A DNA stretch of 64,000 bases from JAYVSZ01 sp043774925 (GTDB lineage Bacteria; Pseudomonadota; Gammaproteobacteria; Burkholderiales; Methylophilaceae). The stretch is taken from assembly GCA_043774925.1 (NCBI GenBank), contig JAYVSZ010000013.1, forward strand, positions 29,712 to 93,711, written 5' to 3'. This document shows, piece after piece, positions 43,466-53,331 of the stretch (its first letter is position 1; every line of letters starts with the position of its first letter). The translations under genes and the position numbers were made by a program. Under the pieces are notes generated by a model. The model had not been told where the DNA came from and ran no database searches. It saw only the letters and a program-made list of their open reading frames with translations.

Positions 43466-44173
43466 ATTGGAACGCTTTATCTCATCCCCGTCACGCTTGG
43501 TGGCGATAATATCAACCAAGTGTTGCCGCCCGATGTCGTCAGCGTCGCGCAAAAGTTAGAAACTTTTGTCGTAGAGAGTGAAAAATCTGCCCGCCAGTTT
43601 TTAAGCGCGATAAAAACCGCAAAACCTGTACGTGAGCTTACTTTAAACTTGCTTAACGAACATACCGACGACAAAACCATTCCCGATTTGCTTAAGCCTT
43701 TGTTGGCAGGCCAAGATGTCGGTTTGATGAGCGATGCAGGCTGCCCTGCCATTGCAGACCCTGGCGCGAAGTTGGTTGCGCTGGCACATCAAAAAGGCAT
43801 CCGTGTGGTGCCGCTGGTGGGTCCTAGCTCGATTTTATTAAGTTTAATGGCGTCAGGCCTCAATGGGCAGCAATTTGCATTTCTCGGCTACTTACCAGTC
43901 GATAAAGCGCAGCGCATTGCGCGCTTAAAAGAAATCGAGAAACGCGCACAAACCCATAAAGAAACGCAGATTTTTATCGAAACGCCTTATCGCAATATGC
44001 ACATGCTAGAAGCGATTTTAAGCACCTGCCACGCTAACACCCGCCTCTGTATTGCCTCGCAGGTCAGTTTACCAGATGAGTTTATTGTGACAAAAACGAT
44101 AAACGGTTGGATACAAAGTGCGTTGCCTGATTTGCATAAAAAACCGACGGTGTTTTTGCTACTTTCAACTTGA
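43460..44173 (+). CDS. SAM-dependent methyltransferase, tetrapyrrole methylase (RsmI-related) family
   Basis: This 237-aa protein (from the ATG at 43460) has the tetrapyrrole-methylase fold of RsmI: GTLYLIPVTLGG, then LMSDAGCPAIADPGAKLV, the VPLVGPSSILLSLMASGLNG SAM loop and FLGYLPVDKAQR. It lacks the C-terminal extension of true RsmI, so it is probably a paralogue with an unknown rRNA, tRNA or small-molecule target. The frame opens at 43442 but the internal ATG matches the family N-terminus. A hairpin covers that start. Confidence 0.8.
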   Translation: MPIGTLYLIPVTLGGDNINQVLPPDVVSVAQKLETFVVESEKSARQFLSAIKTAKPVRELTLNLLNEHTDDKTIPDLLKPLLAGQDVGLMSDAGCPAIADPGAKLVALAHQKGIRVVPLVGPSSILLSLMASGLNGQQFAFLGYLPVDKAQRIARLKEIEKRAQTHKETQIFIETPYRNMHMLEAILSTCHANTRLCIASQVSLPDEFIVTKTINGWIQSALPDLHKKPTVFLLLST

Positions 44174-44184
44174 AATCTTATATG

Positions 44185-44838
44185 CTATTTACTATTACTT
44201 ATTGCAAAAGCAATAATGCAAGCCCCAACTAAAATAGCGCCAGTAACAGATAGCGAGGTAAGCCCTTGTCCAATAAGCCAAAGAGCTAAAAGCCCAATAA
44301 TAAAAATTGACAATTCATGTGCATAAACCATAGCAACTAGTATAGCAATTAGAGATACCCACCAATAATCTGGCTTTAACTCAGAAAACCACCATGCACC
44401 CAGCAATATAAGTGTAGCTAAGCCGTACCTAAACCACCATTTTCCCTCAATCTGCGCCCATTTCTCAGCTTCTAAGGCACTTTTTTTCACATTTATCTCT
44501 TCCAGCTTGAGGTTTTCTGCCAGCAGTCGTTGCTGTTCTACTTTTGCAGCAGCAGAAAGTATAAAAACTTTTTCACCATTTTGGTTTACTATCCAGACAC
44601 CTGCGAGTGCTTTAGTTTCAGTGGTATTCATTATTTTTCTAACGAAATAGCATCCACCTAGAATAAAAATTAAACCCCAAATCAAGTTCTCATATTCATT
44701 GGGCTTAGTCTCTGATATTAGAAGGATTCCAATTCCTATTGTTAATACAGATACCACACAGGCATTAACAAGACGAGTTTTAAATGGAATTTGGGTAATA
44801 TTGTAAGCCTCTAAATTATCTTCGGTCATAGCTGCCAA
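44185..44838 (-). CDS. Multi-span membrane protein with central coiled coil, function unknown
   Basis: This 217-aa protein has two N-terminal helices (about 25-42 and 50-66), a soluble region of about 75 residues with a strongly helical, charged part (AAKVEQQRLLAENLKLEEINVKK), and three or four C-terminal helices (from about 135 to 213). No family is recognised. It ends the rpsB-to-rnhB envelope cluster on the - strand, 48 bases after rnhB, and converges with the methyltransferase gene. A small dyad (44870-44887) lies in the gap before it, so it may have its own promoter. Codon and AT use look different from rnhB, which suggests a later addition. Confidence 0.65.
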   Translation of the reverse strand: MAAMTEDNLEAYNITQIPFKTRLVNACVVSVLTIGIGILLISETKPNEYENLIWGLIFILGGCYFVRKIMNTTETKALAGVWIVNQNGEKVFILSAAAKVEQQRLLAENLKLEEINVKKSALEAEKWAQIEGKWWFRYGLATLILLGAWWFSELKPDYWWVSLIAILVAMVYAHELSIFIIGLLALWLIGQGLTSLSVTGAILVGACIIAFAISNSK

Positions 44839-44886
44839 CCTTCTTAAAGTAGATGAATAATAATTGCGAATGTTACACTAGTAACA

Positions 44887-45486
44887 TCATAATAACATTG
44901 AAAAGATTTTTTTTACTGGTGCATAACTTAACCGATGTTGCGGGCAAATACCATGTGCTTGCAAAGCCAATAGATGCGCTGGGCTTGGGTAGCCTTTGTG
45001 TTTTGCAAAACCGTATTGTGGGTAAATCTTATCTAACTCATAAAGCTCCGCATCACGCGCCACTTTTGCCAAAATAGACGCGGCAGAAATGGCTTGCACT
45101 TTGCTGTCACCCTTCACGATCGCTTCGCATAGCAAGCTGATTTTTGGGCATTTATTGCCGTCCACTTGAACAAGTATGCTTTGCGAGCCCAATATCGCGC
45201 CAAATTGCGCCTGCATAGCTTCTATGGCGCGCTTCATGGCCAATAAGCTTGCTTGCAGAATGTTGATTTCGTCTATCTCTTGGCAGCTCGCGCTGGCAAT
45301 TGCCCAAGCCAATGATTTTTGCTTGATTTCTGCGCTTAAAAAATCACGTTTTTTTTCTGAAAGTTTTTTAGAATCCGCTAAACCTTCTATCGGATTATTG
45401 GCATCCAATATCACCGCAGCCGCATAAACACTGCCTGCCAGAGGACCCCTTCCCGCCTCATCTACGCCGCAAAGCAGAAAACTCAT
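44887..45486 (-). CDS. rnhB: Ribonuclease HII
   Basis: This enzyme removes ribonucleotides from DNA. At 199 aa it has CGVDEAGRGPLAG (Asp9, Glu10) at the start, DSKKLSEKKR, and the later VDGNKCP and AASILAKVARD blocks. The start overlaps the lpxB stop by four bases, completing the lpxA-lpxB-rnhB order. Confidence 0.96.
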   Translation of the reverse strand: MSFLLCGVDEAGRGPLAGSVYAAAVILDANNPIEGLADSKKLSEKKRDFLSAEIKQKSLAWAIASASCQEIDEINILQASLLAMKRAIEAMQAQFGAILGSQSILVQVDGNKCPKISLLCEAIVKGDSKVQAISAASILAKVARDAELYELDKIYPQYGFAKHKGYPSPAHLLALQAHGICPQHRLSYAPVKKIFSMLL

Positions 45487-46616
45487 AAATACGAAAGCAC
45501 GATTTTAGCGGCTTGCTCAGCAGAATTTTGCTTGAGCGATTTGTGAATATTGGTAAATTCTTCTTTAATTTCTTTTAAGTTGGCTGCGTCGTTTAAAAGC
45601 TGCATCACTGCATCAGTCAGTTTTTCGGGCGTGGCGTCGTTTTGCAGCAATTCTGGCACGATAAATTTACCCGCCAGCACATTCGGCAGGCCAACATAAG
45701 GCAAGTAGTTCATGCGTTTTAGAATCTGCCAGCTCATCGCGGGCATGCGGTAGGTAATCACCATGGGGCGCTTTAACAGTGCGGCTTCCAGCGTGGCGGT
45801 ACCCGAGGCCACCACCACAATATCGGCAGCTTCCATGGCATCGTGCGCGTGGCCAAATAGAATTTGCATATTCAGCAATTCGTTGTGATTTCTATAAAGT
45901 TCGGTTTCGAAAATATTGCGCGTTTCACGCGTAATGAGCGGCACCAAAAATTGTGCGTTAGCATTTTGCTCGCTGATTAGTTGCGCGGTTTTAACGAACA
46001 GCGCCGCGTGTTGCTGCACTTCAGATTGGCGACTGCCGGGCAACATGGCGACAATCAAATCGCTTTGCTTAAGTTTAAGTGCCTCACGCGCCGCTTTCAT
46101 ATTGGGTCTTAGCGGAATTTCATCGGCCAGCGGATGTCCGACAAATGTGACTGGCAGCCCTACTTTTTCGTATAAAGCGGGCTCAAACGGAAACAAAGCC
46201 AACATGTGCGTAACCGCTTTTTTTATTTTGTGAATGCGCCCGCCGCGCCACGCCCAAATAGAGGGACTGACATAATGAATGGTAGGAATGCCGTGTTTTT
46301 TAAGTTTGCGTTCCAGCCAAAAATTGAAATCTGGCGCATCGATGCCGATAAAAACCGCAGGCTTTTCTTTTAAAATTTGATTAAGCAAGCTGCGCCGCAA
46401 TTTAAGTAGGCCGTAGAGATGTTTGAGCACTTCTACATAGCCGCGCACTGAGAGTTTTTCTATTGGAAATAATGACTCAGCGCCTTCGCGCTGCATTTTA
46501 GGGCCGGCAATGCCGAAGAACGTCAAATCAGTCCGCTGCGCTTTTAGGGCAGAGATTAAGTGCGCGCCGAGCAAGTCCCCTGAGGCTTCACCAGCCACAA
46601 TTGCTATTTTTGGCAT
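45483..46616 (-). CDS. lpxB: Lipid-A-disaccharide synthase
   Basis: This GT19 glycosyltransferase joins UDP-diacylglucosamine and lipid X to form the lipid A disaccharide. It is 377 aa with AGEASGDLLGAHL at residues 8-20, VSPSIWAWR, and PGSRQSEVQ. ASGTATLEAAL is in the donor site. It lies 10 bases after lpxA on the - strand. Confidence 0.96.
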   Translation of the reverse strand: MPKIAIVAGEASGDLLGAHLISALKAQRTDLTFFGIAGPKMQREGAESLFPIEKLSVRGYVEVLKHLYGLLKLRRSLLNQILKEKPAVFIGIDAPDFNFWLERKLKKHGIPTIHYVSPSIWAWRGGRIHKIKKAVTHMLALFPFEPALYEKVGLPVTFVGHPLADEIPLRPNMKAAREALKLKQSDLIVAMLPGSRQSEVQQHAALFVKTAQLISEQNANAQFLVPLITRETRNIFETELYRNHNELLNMQILFGHAHDAMEAADIVVVASGTATLEAALLKRPMVITYRMPAMSWQILKRMNYLPYVGLPNVLAGKFIVPELLQNDATPEKLTDAVMQLLNDAANLKEIKEEFTNIHKSLKQNSAEQAAKIVLSYL

Positions 46617-46626
46617 ACGAATAATT

Positions 46627-47406
46627 CTAGCGGACGATGCCGCGTGTTGAAATGGTTAAAAAGTCAGATAATAAGTTAATTTTGTCACATTTTGCCTGCA
46701 TCGTCAGCAATTCCGCTTTGGCTTCTTCTAATGTGAGCCCGTTGCGGTAAATGGCCTTGTAGGCGCGTTTTATTTGCATAATCTCATCTGATGTATAGCC
46801 GCGCCGTTTCAGGCCTTCTGCGTTGATGCCATGCGGTTTTGCGTCGTATCCAGCGGCTGTTACATAAGGCGGAATATCTTTAAATACGACAGAACCAACG
46901 GCTGTAATGGCATGCGCGCCTACTTTGCAGAACTGGTGAATCAGCGTAAAACCACCCAAAATCGCGTAATCGTGTATATCCACATGGCCAGCGAGAGATG
47001 AATTGTTTGCAAAAATCGTGTTGTTACCAATCGTGCAATCATGCGCAATGTGCACATAAGCCATCACCCAGTTGTCGTTGCCGATGGTGGTGACACCTTT
47101 ATCTTGCGCCGTGCCACGGTTAAAGGTGCAAAACTCGCGAATGGTGTTGTTATCGCCAATCACCAGTTCAGTTGGCTCGCCGTTGTATTTTTTGTCTTGT
47201 GGCTGCTCGCCAAGCGAAGCGAATTGAAAAATTTGATTGTTTTTGCCAATGGTTGTTGGGCCTTTTAGCACGACATGGCTACCAATGCGCGTATTTGCGC
47301 CCACTTTAACGCCTGCGCCAACAATAGAATATGCACTCACTTCTACACTGCTGTCCAACTCAGCCTTAGGGTCGATTATTGCACTCGGATGTATTTTTTC
47401 ACTCAT
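46627..47406 (-). CDS. lpxA: UDP-N-acetylglucosamine acyltransferase
   Basis: This enzyme makes the first committed acyl transfer of lipid A synthesis. It is 259 aa with left-handed beta-helix hexapeptide repeats, the catalytic His in MAYVHIAHDCTIGN, and the C-terminal helical domain GLKRRGYTSDEIMQIKRAYKAIYR. It sits between fabZ and lpxB. Confidence 0.97.
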   Translation of the reverse strand: MSEKIHPSAIIDPKAELDSSVEVSAYSIVGAGVKVGANTRIGSHVVLKGPTTIGKNNQIFQFASLGEQPQDKKYNGEPTELVIGDNNTIREFCTFNRGTAQDKGVTTIGNDNWVMAYVHIAHDCTIGNNTIFANNSSLAGHVDIHDYAILGGFTLIHQFCKVGAHAITAVGSVVFKDIPPYVTAAGYDAKPHGINAEGLKRRGYTSDEIMQIKRAYKAIYRNGLTLEEAKAELLTMQAKCDKINLLSDFLTISTRGIVR

Positions 47407-47457
47407 ATTTTATATAATTATTAACTTTAACTTACTGTTTTAACCTATTGATTAATA

Positions 47458-47934
47458 TTACTTTTTTATTTCTTTTAAAATACACATCATGCTGGCTTCT
47501 GCCACCACAACGCCATCGACAGTGGCCACGCCAATGTATTTCCAAATCCCTTTTAAAATGCGGTCAATTTTGACATTCAAGACAACTTGATCACCAGGAG
47601 AGACTGGCTTTTTAAAGCGCGCACTATCGATGCCAGCAAAATAGTAAACGGAGTCTTCAGTGGGTTTTGCGCCCATGGTTTTAAATGATAGTATCGCGGC
47701 AGCCTGCGCCATCGCCTCTACAATCAATACTCCCGGCATCACAGGGTGGTAAGGGAAGTGCCCAGGGAAAAACGGCTCGTTAATGGTGACGTTTTTGAGC
47801 GCGGTAATTTCTTTGCCAACTTCCATAGAAACAACGCGGTCAATCAGCACAAAGGGATAGCGATGCGGGAGATGCTCGAGGATTTCATGAATGTTCATGC
47901 TGCTATCTGCTGCGCTTACGTCGGTATTTGTCAT
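47458..47934 (-). CDS. fabZ: 3-hydroxyacyl-ACP dehydratase
   Basis: This hotdog-fold enzyme dehydrates 3-hydroxyacyl-ACP. At 158 aa it has LPHRYPFVLIDRV, the catalytic His59 in FFPGHFPYHPVMPG and Glu73 in VEAMAQ. It shares its substrate pool with LpxA and LpxD on either side, so the grouping balances fatty acid and lipid A synthesis. It starts nine bases after lpxD. Confidence 0.97.
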   Translation of the reverse strand: MTNTDVSAADSSMNIHEILEHLPHRYPFVLIDRVVSMEVGKEITALKNVTINEPFFPGHFPYHPVMPGVLIVEAMAQAAAILSFKTMGAKPTEDSVYYFAGIDSARFKKPVSPGDQVVLNVKIDRILKGIWKYIGVATVDGVVVAEASMMCILKEIKK

Positions 47935-47943
47935 ATTAACTTT

Positions 47944-49032
47944 CTATGGCTGTTTTTGCTTAAGTTCGGTTTTTTTGTCGAGCTCAGAAATGGCTGCTTC
48001 TAAGCCTTTTATTCTATCGGTTAATTGGCTCAAATGGGGCGCTAGATGGCGAATATTTGCAGCCGTTTTAAGCCAGGCTTCGTGTTCTTGAAACGGCATC
48101 AGTGCGGTATAAGTGCCTTGCTTAATAATGGAGCGCGTAATCATGCTGCCAGGCGAAATGGTCACATTATCCGCAATGCTCAAATGACCCAAAATCATTG
48201 CTGCGCCGCCAATTTTGCAGTGCTTACCGATGATGGCGCTGCCAGCAATGCCAGTGCAACCCGCAATCACCGTATGTGCGCCAATGCGGCAGTTATGGGC
48301 GATTTGAATCAGATTGTCAAGTTTAACGCCTTCTTCAATCACGGTGTCGTCAATCGCGCCGCGGTCAATCGTCGTATTAGCGCCGATATCTACGTGATTT
48401 TCAATGACCACACGCCCTACTTGCGGAATTTTCACCCAACCGCCATCTTGCTCTGCGTAGCCAAAACCATCGTTGCCAATCACGCAGCCAGAAAACAAAT
48501 GGCAATGCGTGCCAATTTGACTGCCGTGCTTGATGGTGACGTTTGATTCTAAAACTGTATGGTCGCCAATACGCGTGTTACGTTCAATCACGCAGCCTGC
48601 GCCAATAACTACGTTTTTACCAAGTACTACGTTGTTTGCAATAACAGCCAGCGCGCCAATGCTACAACTTGCTGGAATGACGGCAGAAGCATCGATAATA
48701 GCACTGGCATGAATGCCCTGAGAGGCAATATCCACGGGGTTGAGCAGCTGTGATAGCTTGGCAAAGTAAGCGTAAGGATTGTCTGTTATTATTTTAGGAA
48801 GTTGCGTCAGCGCCGCATGTTCTAGCTTTAAAATGACCGCGCTAGCTTTGGTGCAATTGAGCTGATTGGTATATTTAGTATCGTAAAAAAATCCAATAGC
48901 GCCCGCTTGCGCCAACGCTAGTGAACCGACTCTATGCACCTGTAATTCTGCATTTCCTGACACTGTGCCGCCTAATTGCGCGGCGATTTGGCTTAATGAT
49001 AAATAATGATTGGGCGCTAATTGAAGACTCAT
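47944..49032 (-). CDS. lpxD: UDP-3-O-acylglucosamine N-acyltransferase
   Basis: This lipid A enzyme (362 aa) adds the N-linked acyl chain. An N-terminal domain (residues 1-100) is followed by a hexapeptide-repeat beta helix (VIGKNVVIGAGCVIERNTRIGDHTVLE type) with the catalytic His in QIAHNCRIG, and a C-terminal helix (QLTDRIKGLEAAISELDKK). It lies between ompH and fabZ. Confidence 0.95.
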   Translation of the reverse strand: MSLQLAPNHYLSLSQIAAQLGGTVSGNAELQVHRVGSLALAQAGAIGFFYDTKYTNQLNCTKASAVILKLEHAALTQLPKIITDNPYAYFAKLSQLLNPVDIASQGIHASAIIDASAVIPASCSIGALAVIANNVVLGKNVVIGAGCVIERNTRIGDHTVLESNVTIKHGSQIGTHCHLFSGCVIGNDGFGYAEQDGGWVKIPQVGRVVIENHVDIGANTTIDRGAIDDTVIEEGVKLDNLIQIAHNCRIGAHTVIAGCTGIAGSAIIGKHCKIGGAAMILGHLSIADNVTISPGSMITRSIIKQGTYTALMPFQEHEAWLKTAANIRHLAPHLSQLTDRIKGLEAAISELDKKTELKQKQP

Positions 49033-49050
49033 AGTCGCGAGCCATGAAGA

Positions 49051-49581
49051 CTATTTTTTACCTAAAAGCTTTAACACTTTGTCAGTAATGTCGATTTTTT
49101 TACTCGCATAAGCAACGCCGCCGTACACGACTAAGTCATAATTTTCTGTTTCAGAAACGGTCTGAACGGCTTTATTAATGCGCTCCTGCAAGCTGGCGAG
49201 CTCTTCATTTTTACGTAGATTAATATCTTCACGAAGTTCGCGCTGTTTACGCTGAAATTCAATTTTTTGATTCGACGCGTCACGCTCTTTATTGCGACGT
49301 TCCGCCTCAGACATGGTGACGCCTTCTTTATCCAAAGACGCTTCGATATCACGAATTTGTTTTTGCATTCTATCGAGCTCGAGCGAGCGCGGGCTAAATT
49401 CTTTTTCAAGTTTCTTACCGCTCTCAGCGGTCTGTGGCGCCTCTTGCAAGATTTTATCCACTTGCACATAGCCAATTTTAAGCTCTGCCGCGTTCAAACT
49501 TGTGTTTAAAGCCATAAGGCCAGCCAAAAATAATGCTTTTAAGGTATTACGCAATTCCTGTCTCCTGACAATGCTGAGCAA
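49051..49581 (-). CDS. ompH: Periplasmic chaperone Skp/OmpH family
   Basis: This 176-aa exported chaperone holds unfolded outer-membrane proteins on the way to BamA. It has a signal peptide (LKALFLAGLMALNTSLNAAE, cleavage near 33), the KIGYVQVDKILQEAP start of the Skp domain, and a charged helical tentacle region (about residues 60-150). The frame starts at 49581 with MLSIVRRQELRN; the hydrophobic signal would also allow an internal start. Position after bamA is conserved. Confidence 0.92.
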   Translation of the reverse strand: MLSIVRRQELRNTLKALFLAGLMALNTSLNAAELKIGYVQVDKILQEAPQTAESGKKLEKEFSPRSLELDRMQKQIRDIEASLDKEGVTMSEAERRNKERDASNQKIEFQRKQRELREDINLRKNEELASLQERINKAVQTVSETENYDLVVYGGVAYASKKIDITDKVLKLLGKK

Positions 49582-49637
49582 TCGTGCTCATTTACTAACA
49601 TTCTACTACTAAATTAGTAGCTTAAATGACGGTTTGG

Positions 49638-51935
49638 CTAAAACTGTTGACCTAGTTGGAACTGAATTGATTCAGTTCTATCACCAGTTTTTGCATTTAG
49701 CGGTTTAGCGTACATCAATTTTAATGGGCCAAATGGTGAAATCCAACTGATACCGACCCCAGTACTATAGCGTAAATCACCTAGATTAATGCGTTGATTA
49801 TCGCCGTACACATTACCAGCGTCTAAAAATGCGCTAAGTCGGAATTGTGATGAGTTTTTAATAAGTGGCACAGGTGCAAACATCTCAGCATTACCCACAA
49901 TACGACGCGTTCCACCTACTGCAAAATCTAAATTAGTGGCTGGATCAACCTCTCGTGGGCCTAGTGTGCCGTTGCCAAAGCCGCGCACAGAGCCTACACC
50001 GCCTGCATAAAAGTTTTTGAAGAACGGATAAGCACCACCACCATAATTACCCGCGTAGCCCAGTTCGCCATTTAGTAACAAAGTGAAGTTTTTCGTAATA
50101 TCTTTGTACCAAGAATGTCGATATTCCAACTTATAATATTTCAAATCCAAGCCAGGCACGGCAACCTCAGAGCTTAGCTGTTGAAAAACACCATTCTTTG
50201 GAAACATAATACTGTCGCGCGTGTCATGCGTCCAAGCTAAAGCCAATTGCACAGAATTGGTGGTGCAGCCTGTGGCATTGCCACAAAAGTCTAAATATTG
50301 TTTTGGGCTTTGTCTAGATAATTTGATTTTAGTTAAATCACCCGTTAAGCCTGCTGACAAAAAGTCTTTTTCATTCAGCGGCAAGCCAAATCGCACGCCC
50401 GCACCATAAGACGAGCTGCTGTAAGTACCAATATTGAGTGAGCCAGTATTCACATCACGTCGATAGACGTCAAATCCTCGGCTAACGCCGTCTGGCGTGA
50501 AATAAGGGTCAGTATAAGACAGTGAGTAGGTGGTATTTACCTTGCCCGTATTCACTTGTGCAGAAACGTGATTACCTGTGCCCAAGAAGTTCGCCTGACT
50601 AACCGTTGCGCCTAAAGTAACGCCCTCGTTACTTGATAAGCCCGCACCAAACTGCACGCTACCAGTCGATTTTTCAGTCACGTTGATATTCACGTCAACT
50701 TGATCGTTGCTACCAGGCACCGCTGGCGTTTCAATCTCTACGTTGTCAAAGTAATTCAGGCGATTCAAACGCTCTTTAGAGCGATTGATTTTGTCACCCG
50801 CATACCAAGCGGATTCTAGCTGGCGCATTTCACGACGCAGCACATTGTCGCGCGTGCGTGTGTTGCCAGTGATGTTAATACGACGTACATAAACACGTTT
50901 ACCTGGATCCACAAAGAAGGTAAATGCCGCGGTGTGCGCTTCTTTGTTAATTTCCGGAATGGCATTGACGTTAGAAAACGCATAACCTTCGTTACCGAGC
51001 CTATCGCCAATTGCTTTGCTGGATTCTGAAATCTTTTCGCGATTAAACGTATCGCCCTTTTGCAGCGTGATTAATGGCTTTAGCTCTTCTTCTGGCAGTT
51101 GTAACTCGCCGGCCAATTTCACATCGCTAATCGTATATTTTTCGCCTTCGGTGACATTGACAGTGATGTAAATATCTTGCTTGTCTGGTGAAATAGACAC
51201 TTGCGTTGAATCAATTGAAAATTCCAAATAACCTTGATTCATGTAAAACGACTTTAAAGTTTCAAGATCAGCAGTCAGTTTTTGCTTGGAATATTGGTCA
51301 TCCTTATTCCACCAACTCATCCAATTAGGCGTGGTGAGTAAAAACTCTGCACGCAAATCATCGGTGGTGAATGTATTATTGCCAACGATATTAATATCGC
51401 GAATTTTGGCAACAACGCCTTCCTCAATTTCGAATCTAACCGCAACGCGATTGCGTTCCAGCGGGCTCACCACAGTTTTTACCGTAGCGCCATACTTACC
51501 TTGCGATAGATATTGACGTTTGATTTCTTGCTCAGCGCGGTCTAATTGTGATTTATCGAATATCAAGCCTTCCGCAATGCCGATTTGCTTCAAACCTTCA
51601 GTCATTTTGTCGGAAGGGAATGATTTATTGCCGCTAAAGTCGATTTTGGCGATGGCAGAACGTTCCTGCACGGTAACGACTAACACGTCACCTTCTGCCT
51701 CGACACGCACGTCTTTAAAAAAACCTGTGCCGTAGAGCGATTTAATCGCTTGCGTGGCTTTTTCATCGTTCATTACGTCGCCAACAGCCACAGGTAAGTA
51801 ATTGAATATCGTGCCAGGCTCAGTGCGTTGCAGGCCTTCGACGCGAATGTCTTTCACCACAAATGGCTCAAGCGCCAAAGCATGCTGACTGAAAATGGCA
51901 AATATTAGGGCGGAAATGGTGCGCTGTTTAAACAA
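49638..51935 (-). CDS. bamA: Outer membrane protein assembly factor BamA
   Basis: This essential Omp85 protein inserts beta barrels into the outer membrane. It is 765 aa with a signal peptide (residues 1-21), five POTRA domains (about 24-345) and a 16-strand barrel. The VRGF motif appears in GGVGSVRGFGNGTLGPRE near residue 655, and the C-terminus ends with Phe in QFQLGQQF, the barrel recognition signal. It lies five bases after rseP. Confidence 0.97.
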   Translation of the reverse strand: MFKQRTISALIFAIFSQHALALEPFVVKDIRVEGLQRTEPGTIFNYLPVAVGDVMNDEKATQAIKSLYGTGFFKDVRVEAEGDVLVVTVQERSAIAKIDFSGNKSFPSDKMTEGLKQIGIAEGLIFDKSQLDRAEQEIKRQYLSQGKYGATVKTVVSPLERNRVAVRFEIEEGVVAKIRDINIVGNNTFTTDDLRAEFLLTTPNWMSWWNKDDQYSKQKLTADLETLKSFYMNQGYLEFSIDSTQVSISPDKQDIYITVNVTEGEKYTISDVKLAGELQLPEEELKPLITLQKGDTFNREKISESSKAIGDRLGNEGYAFSNVNAIPEINKEAHTAAFTFFVDPGKRVYVRRINITGNTRTRDNVLRREMRQLESAWYAGDKINRSKERLNRLNYFDNVEIETPAVPGSNDQVDVNINVTEKSTGSVQFGAGLSSNEGVTLGATVSQANFLGTGNHVSAQVNTGKVNTTYSLSYTDPYFTPDGVSRGFDVYRRDVNTGSLNIGTYSSSSYGAGVRFGLPLNEKDFLSAGLTGDLTKIKLSRQSPKQYLDFCGNATGCTTNSVQLALAWTHDTRDSIMFPKNGVFQQLSSEVAVPGLDLKYYKLEYRHSWYKDITKNFTLLLNGELGYAGNYGGGAYPFFKNFYAGGVGSVRGFGNGTLGPREVDPATNLDFAVGGTRRIVGNAEMFAPVPLIKNSSQFRLSAFLDAGNVYGDNQRINLGDLRYSTGVGISWISPFGPLKLMYAKPLNAKTGDRTESIQFQLGQQF

Positions 51936-51939
51936 ATTT

Positions 51940-53331
51940 TTAACCCAAAATTATTCTGTTGATGTCATTAAAAATGGCAATGGTCATTAGCAAACCAAGA
52001 AGCCCGAATCCTATTTTTTGTCCCCATAGCATCGTTTGTTCTGATACCGGCGAGCCTTTAATTATTTCAGTTATATAATACATCAAATGGCCGCCATCTA
52101 AAACAGGAATTGGCAAAAGGTTGAGCACGCCGATGCTGATGCTGACTAAGGCCAAAAAACCTAAAAATGTTTTCAGACCCAATCCCGCGCTCTCACCGGC
52201 ATAAGTAGCAATGGTGACTGGGCCACTAATGCCCTTCCATGAGGTTTTTCCCGTGACCATATACCACAACATTTTCAAGCTAAAAATGGAGGTTTGCCAA
52301 GTTTTTGCAACGGCTTTTGTTAAACTTTTTAATATTGAATAATGTTGCACTATCAATAGTTTATCAATTACTTTTTGATCTATCTTTGCACCCGCACCAA
52401 TTCTGCCGACTTCGCGCTTATTCTCTGTGACCGCTTCTGGCGTCACCAAAATTTTCACAACTTGTTGTTCACGTTCCAATTCAAACTGCAAAGCTTTACG
52501 CGGACTGGCTTTCACCGTGTCCACTACCTCGTCCCAATTTTTTATTGGCACGCTATCCATGCTTAAAATCTTATCGTTTTCTTTAAACCCAACTTTTTCT
52601 GCCACACTATTGGGCAAAACTTGGCCAATGACGGCCTCTGCATCAGGCCTGAACATTTCCATGCCAATTTTATCCAACACGTCAATCTCCGCATCGTTAT
52701 TGATGCCGTCAAAGCTCAAGCTGTGTTGATGCAGTTCATTGCCACTGCTTATCGCCTCAATTTTTACGGTTTTTTTGTCTAGCGAAGCTTCCAGCAGCGC
52801 CCAGCGTGCGTCTTGCCAGGTGTTAATGGTTTGTCCGTCGATTTTTTGGATGACTTCGCCCTTTGTAAATGCGGCTTGTGCGGCAAGGCTATTTTCTTTG
52901 ACATTGCCCACTATCGGGCGTACGCCCGTTTCGCCTTGCATAAGCAACACCCAATAAAGCAAAATCGCCAACAACAAGTTCGCTGCTGGCCCCGCTAGCA
53001 CAATGGCGATGCGCTTCCACACGGATTGACGATTGAAAGCGCGATTGAGCTCTGCCTCAGAGTATTGCGCTTGAAGCGCATCAGGATTAGCCTCTGCGTC
53101 TGCTTTAATCTCACGTTCATCGAGCATTTTCACAAAGCCGCCAAGCGGAATCGCCGCTAACACAAATTCTGTTTTATCTTTACCAAAGGTTTTTTGCAGA
53201 AGCGGCTTGCCAAAACCAATAGAAAAACGCAGCACGCGCACACCGCACCAGCGTGCAACTTGAAAATGGCCGAACTCGTGAATGGTGACAATGAGGCCGA
53301 TGGTGACGATGAACGCCAGTATCGTAATCAC
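51940..53331 (-). CDS. rseP: Site-2 protease RseP
   Basis: This inner-membrane metalloprotease (463 aa) cleaves anti-sigma factors and signal peptide remnants. HEFGH at residues 18-22 supplies zinc ligands and NLLPIPVLDGGH the third ligand. Two PDZ regions fill the middle. The frame extends upstream to 53367, but the GTG at 53331 overlaps the dxr stop (GTGA) and gives the normal short N-terminus ahead of HExxH, so it is preferred. Confidence 0.95.
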   Translation of the reverse strand: MITILAFIVTIGLIVTIHEFGHFQVARWCGVRVLRFSIGFGKPLLQKTFGKDKTEFVLAAIPLGGFVKMLDEREIKADAEANPDALQAQYSEAELNRAFNRQSVWKRIAIVLAGPAANLLLAILLYWVLLMQGETGVRPIVGNVKENSLAAQAAFTKGEVIQKIDGQTINTWQDARWALLEASLDKKTVKIEAISSGNELHQHSLSFDGINNDAEIDVLDKIGMEMFRPDAEAVIGQVLPNSVAEKVGFKENDKILSMDSVPIKNWDEVVDTVKASPRKALQFELEREQQVVKILVTPEAVTENKREVGRIGAGAKIDQKVIDKLLIVQHYSILKSLTKAVAKTWQTSIFSLKMLWYMVTGKTSWKGISGPVTIATYAGESAGLGLKTFLGFLALVSISIGVLNLLPIPVLDGGHLMYYITEIIKGSPVSEQTMLWGQKIGFGLLGLLMTIAIFNDINRIILG

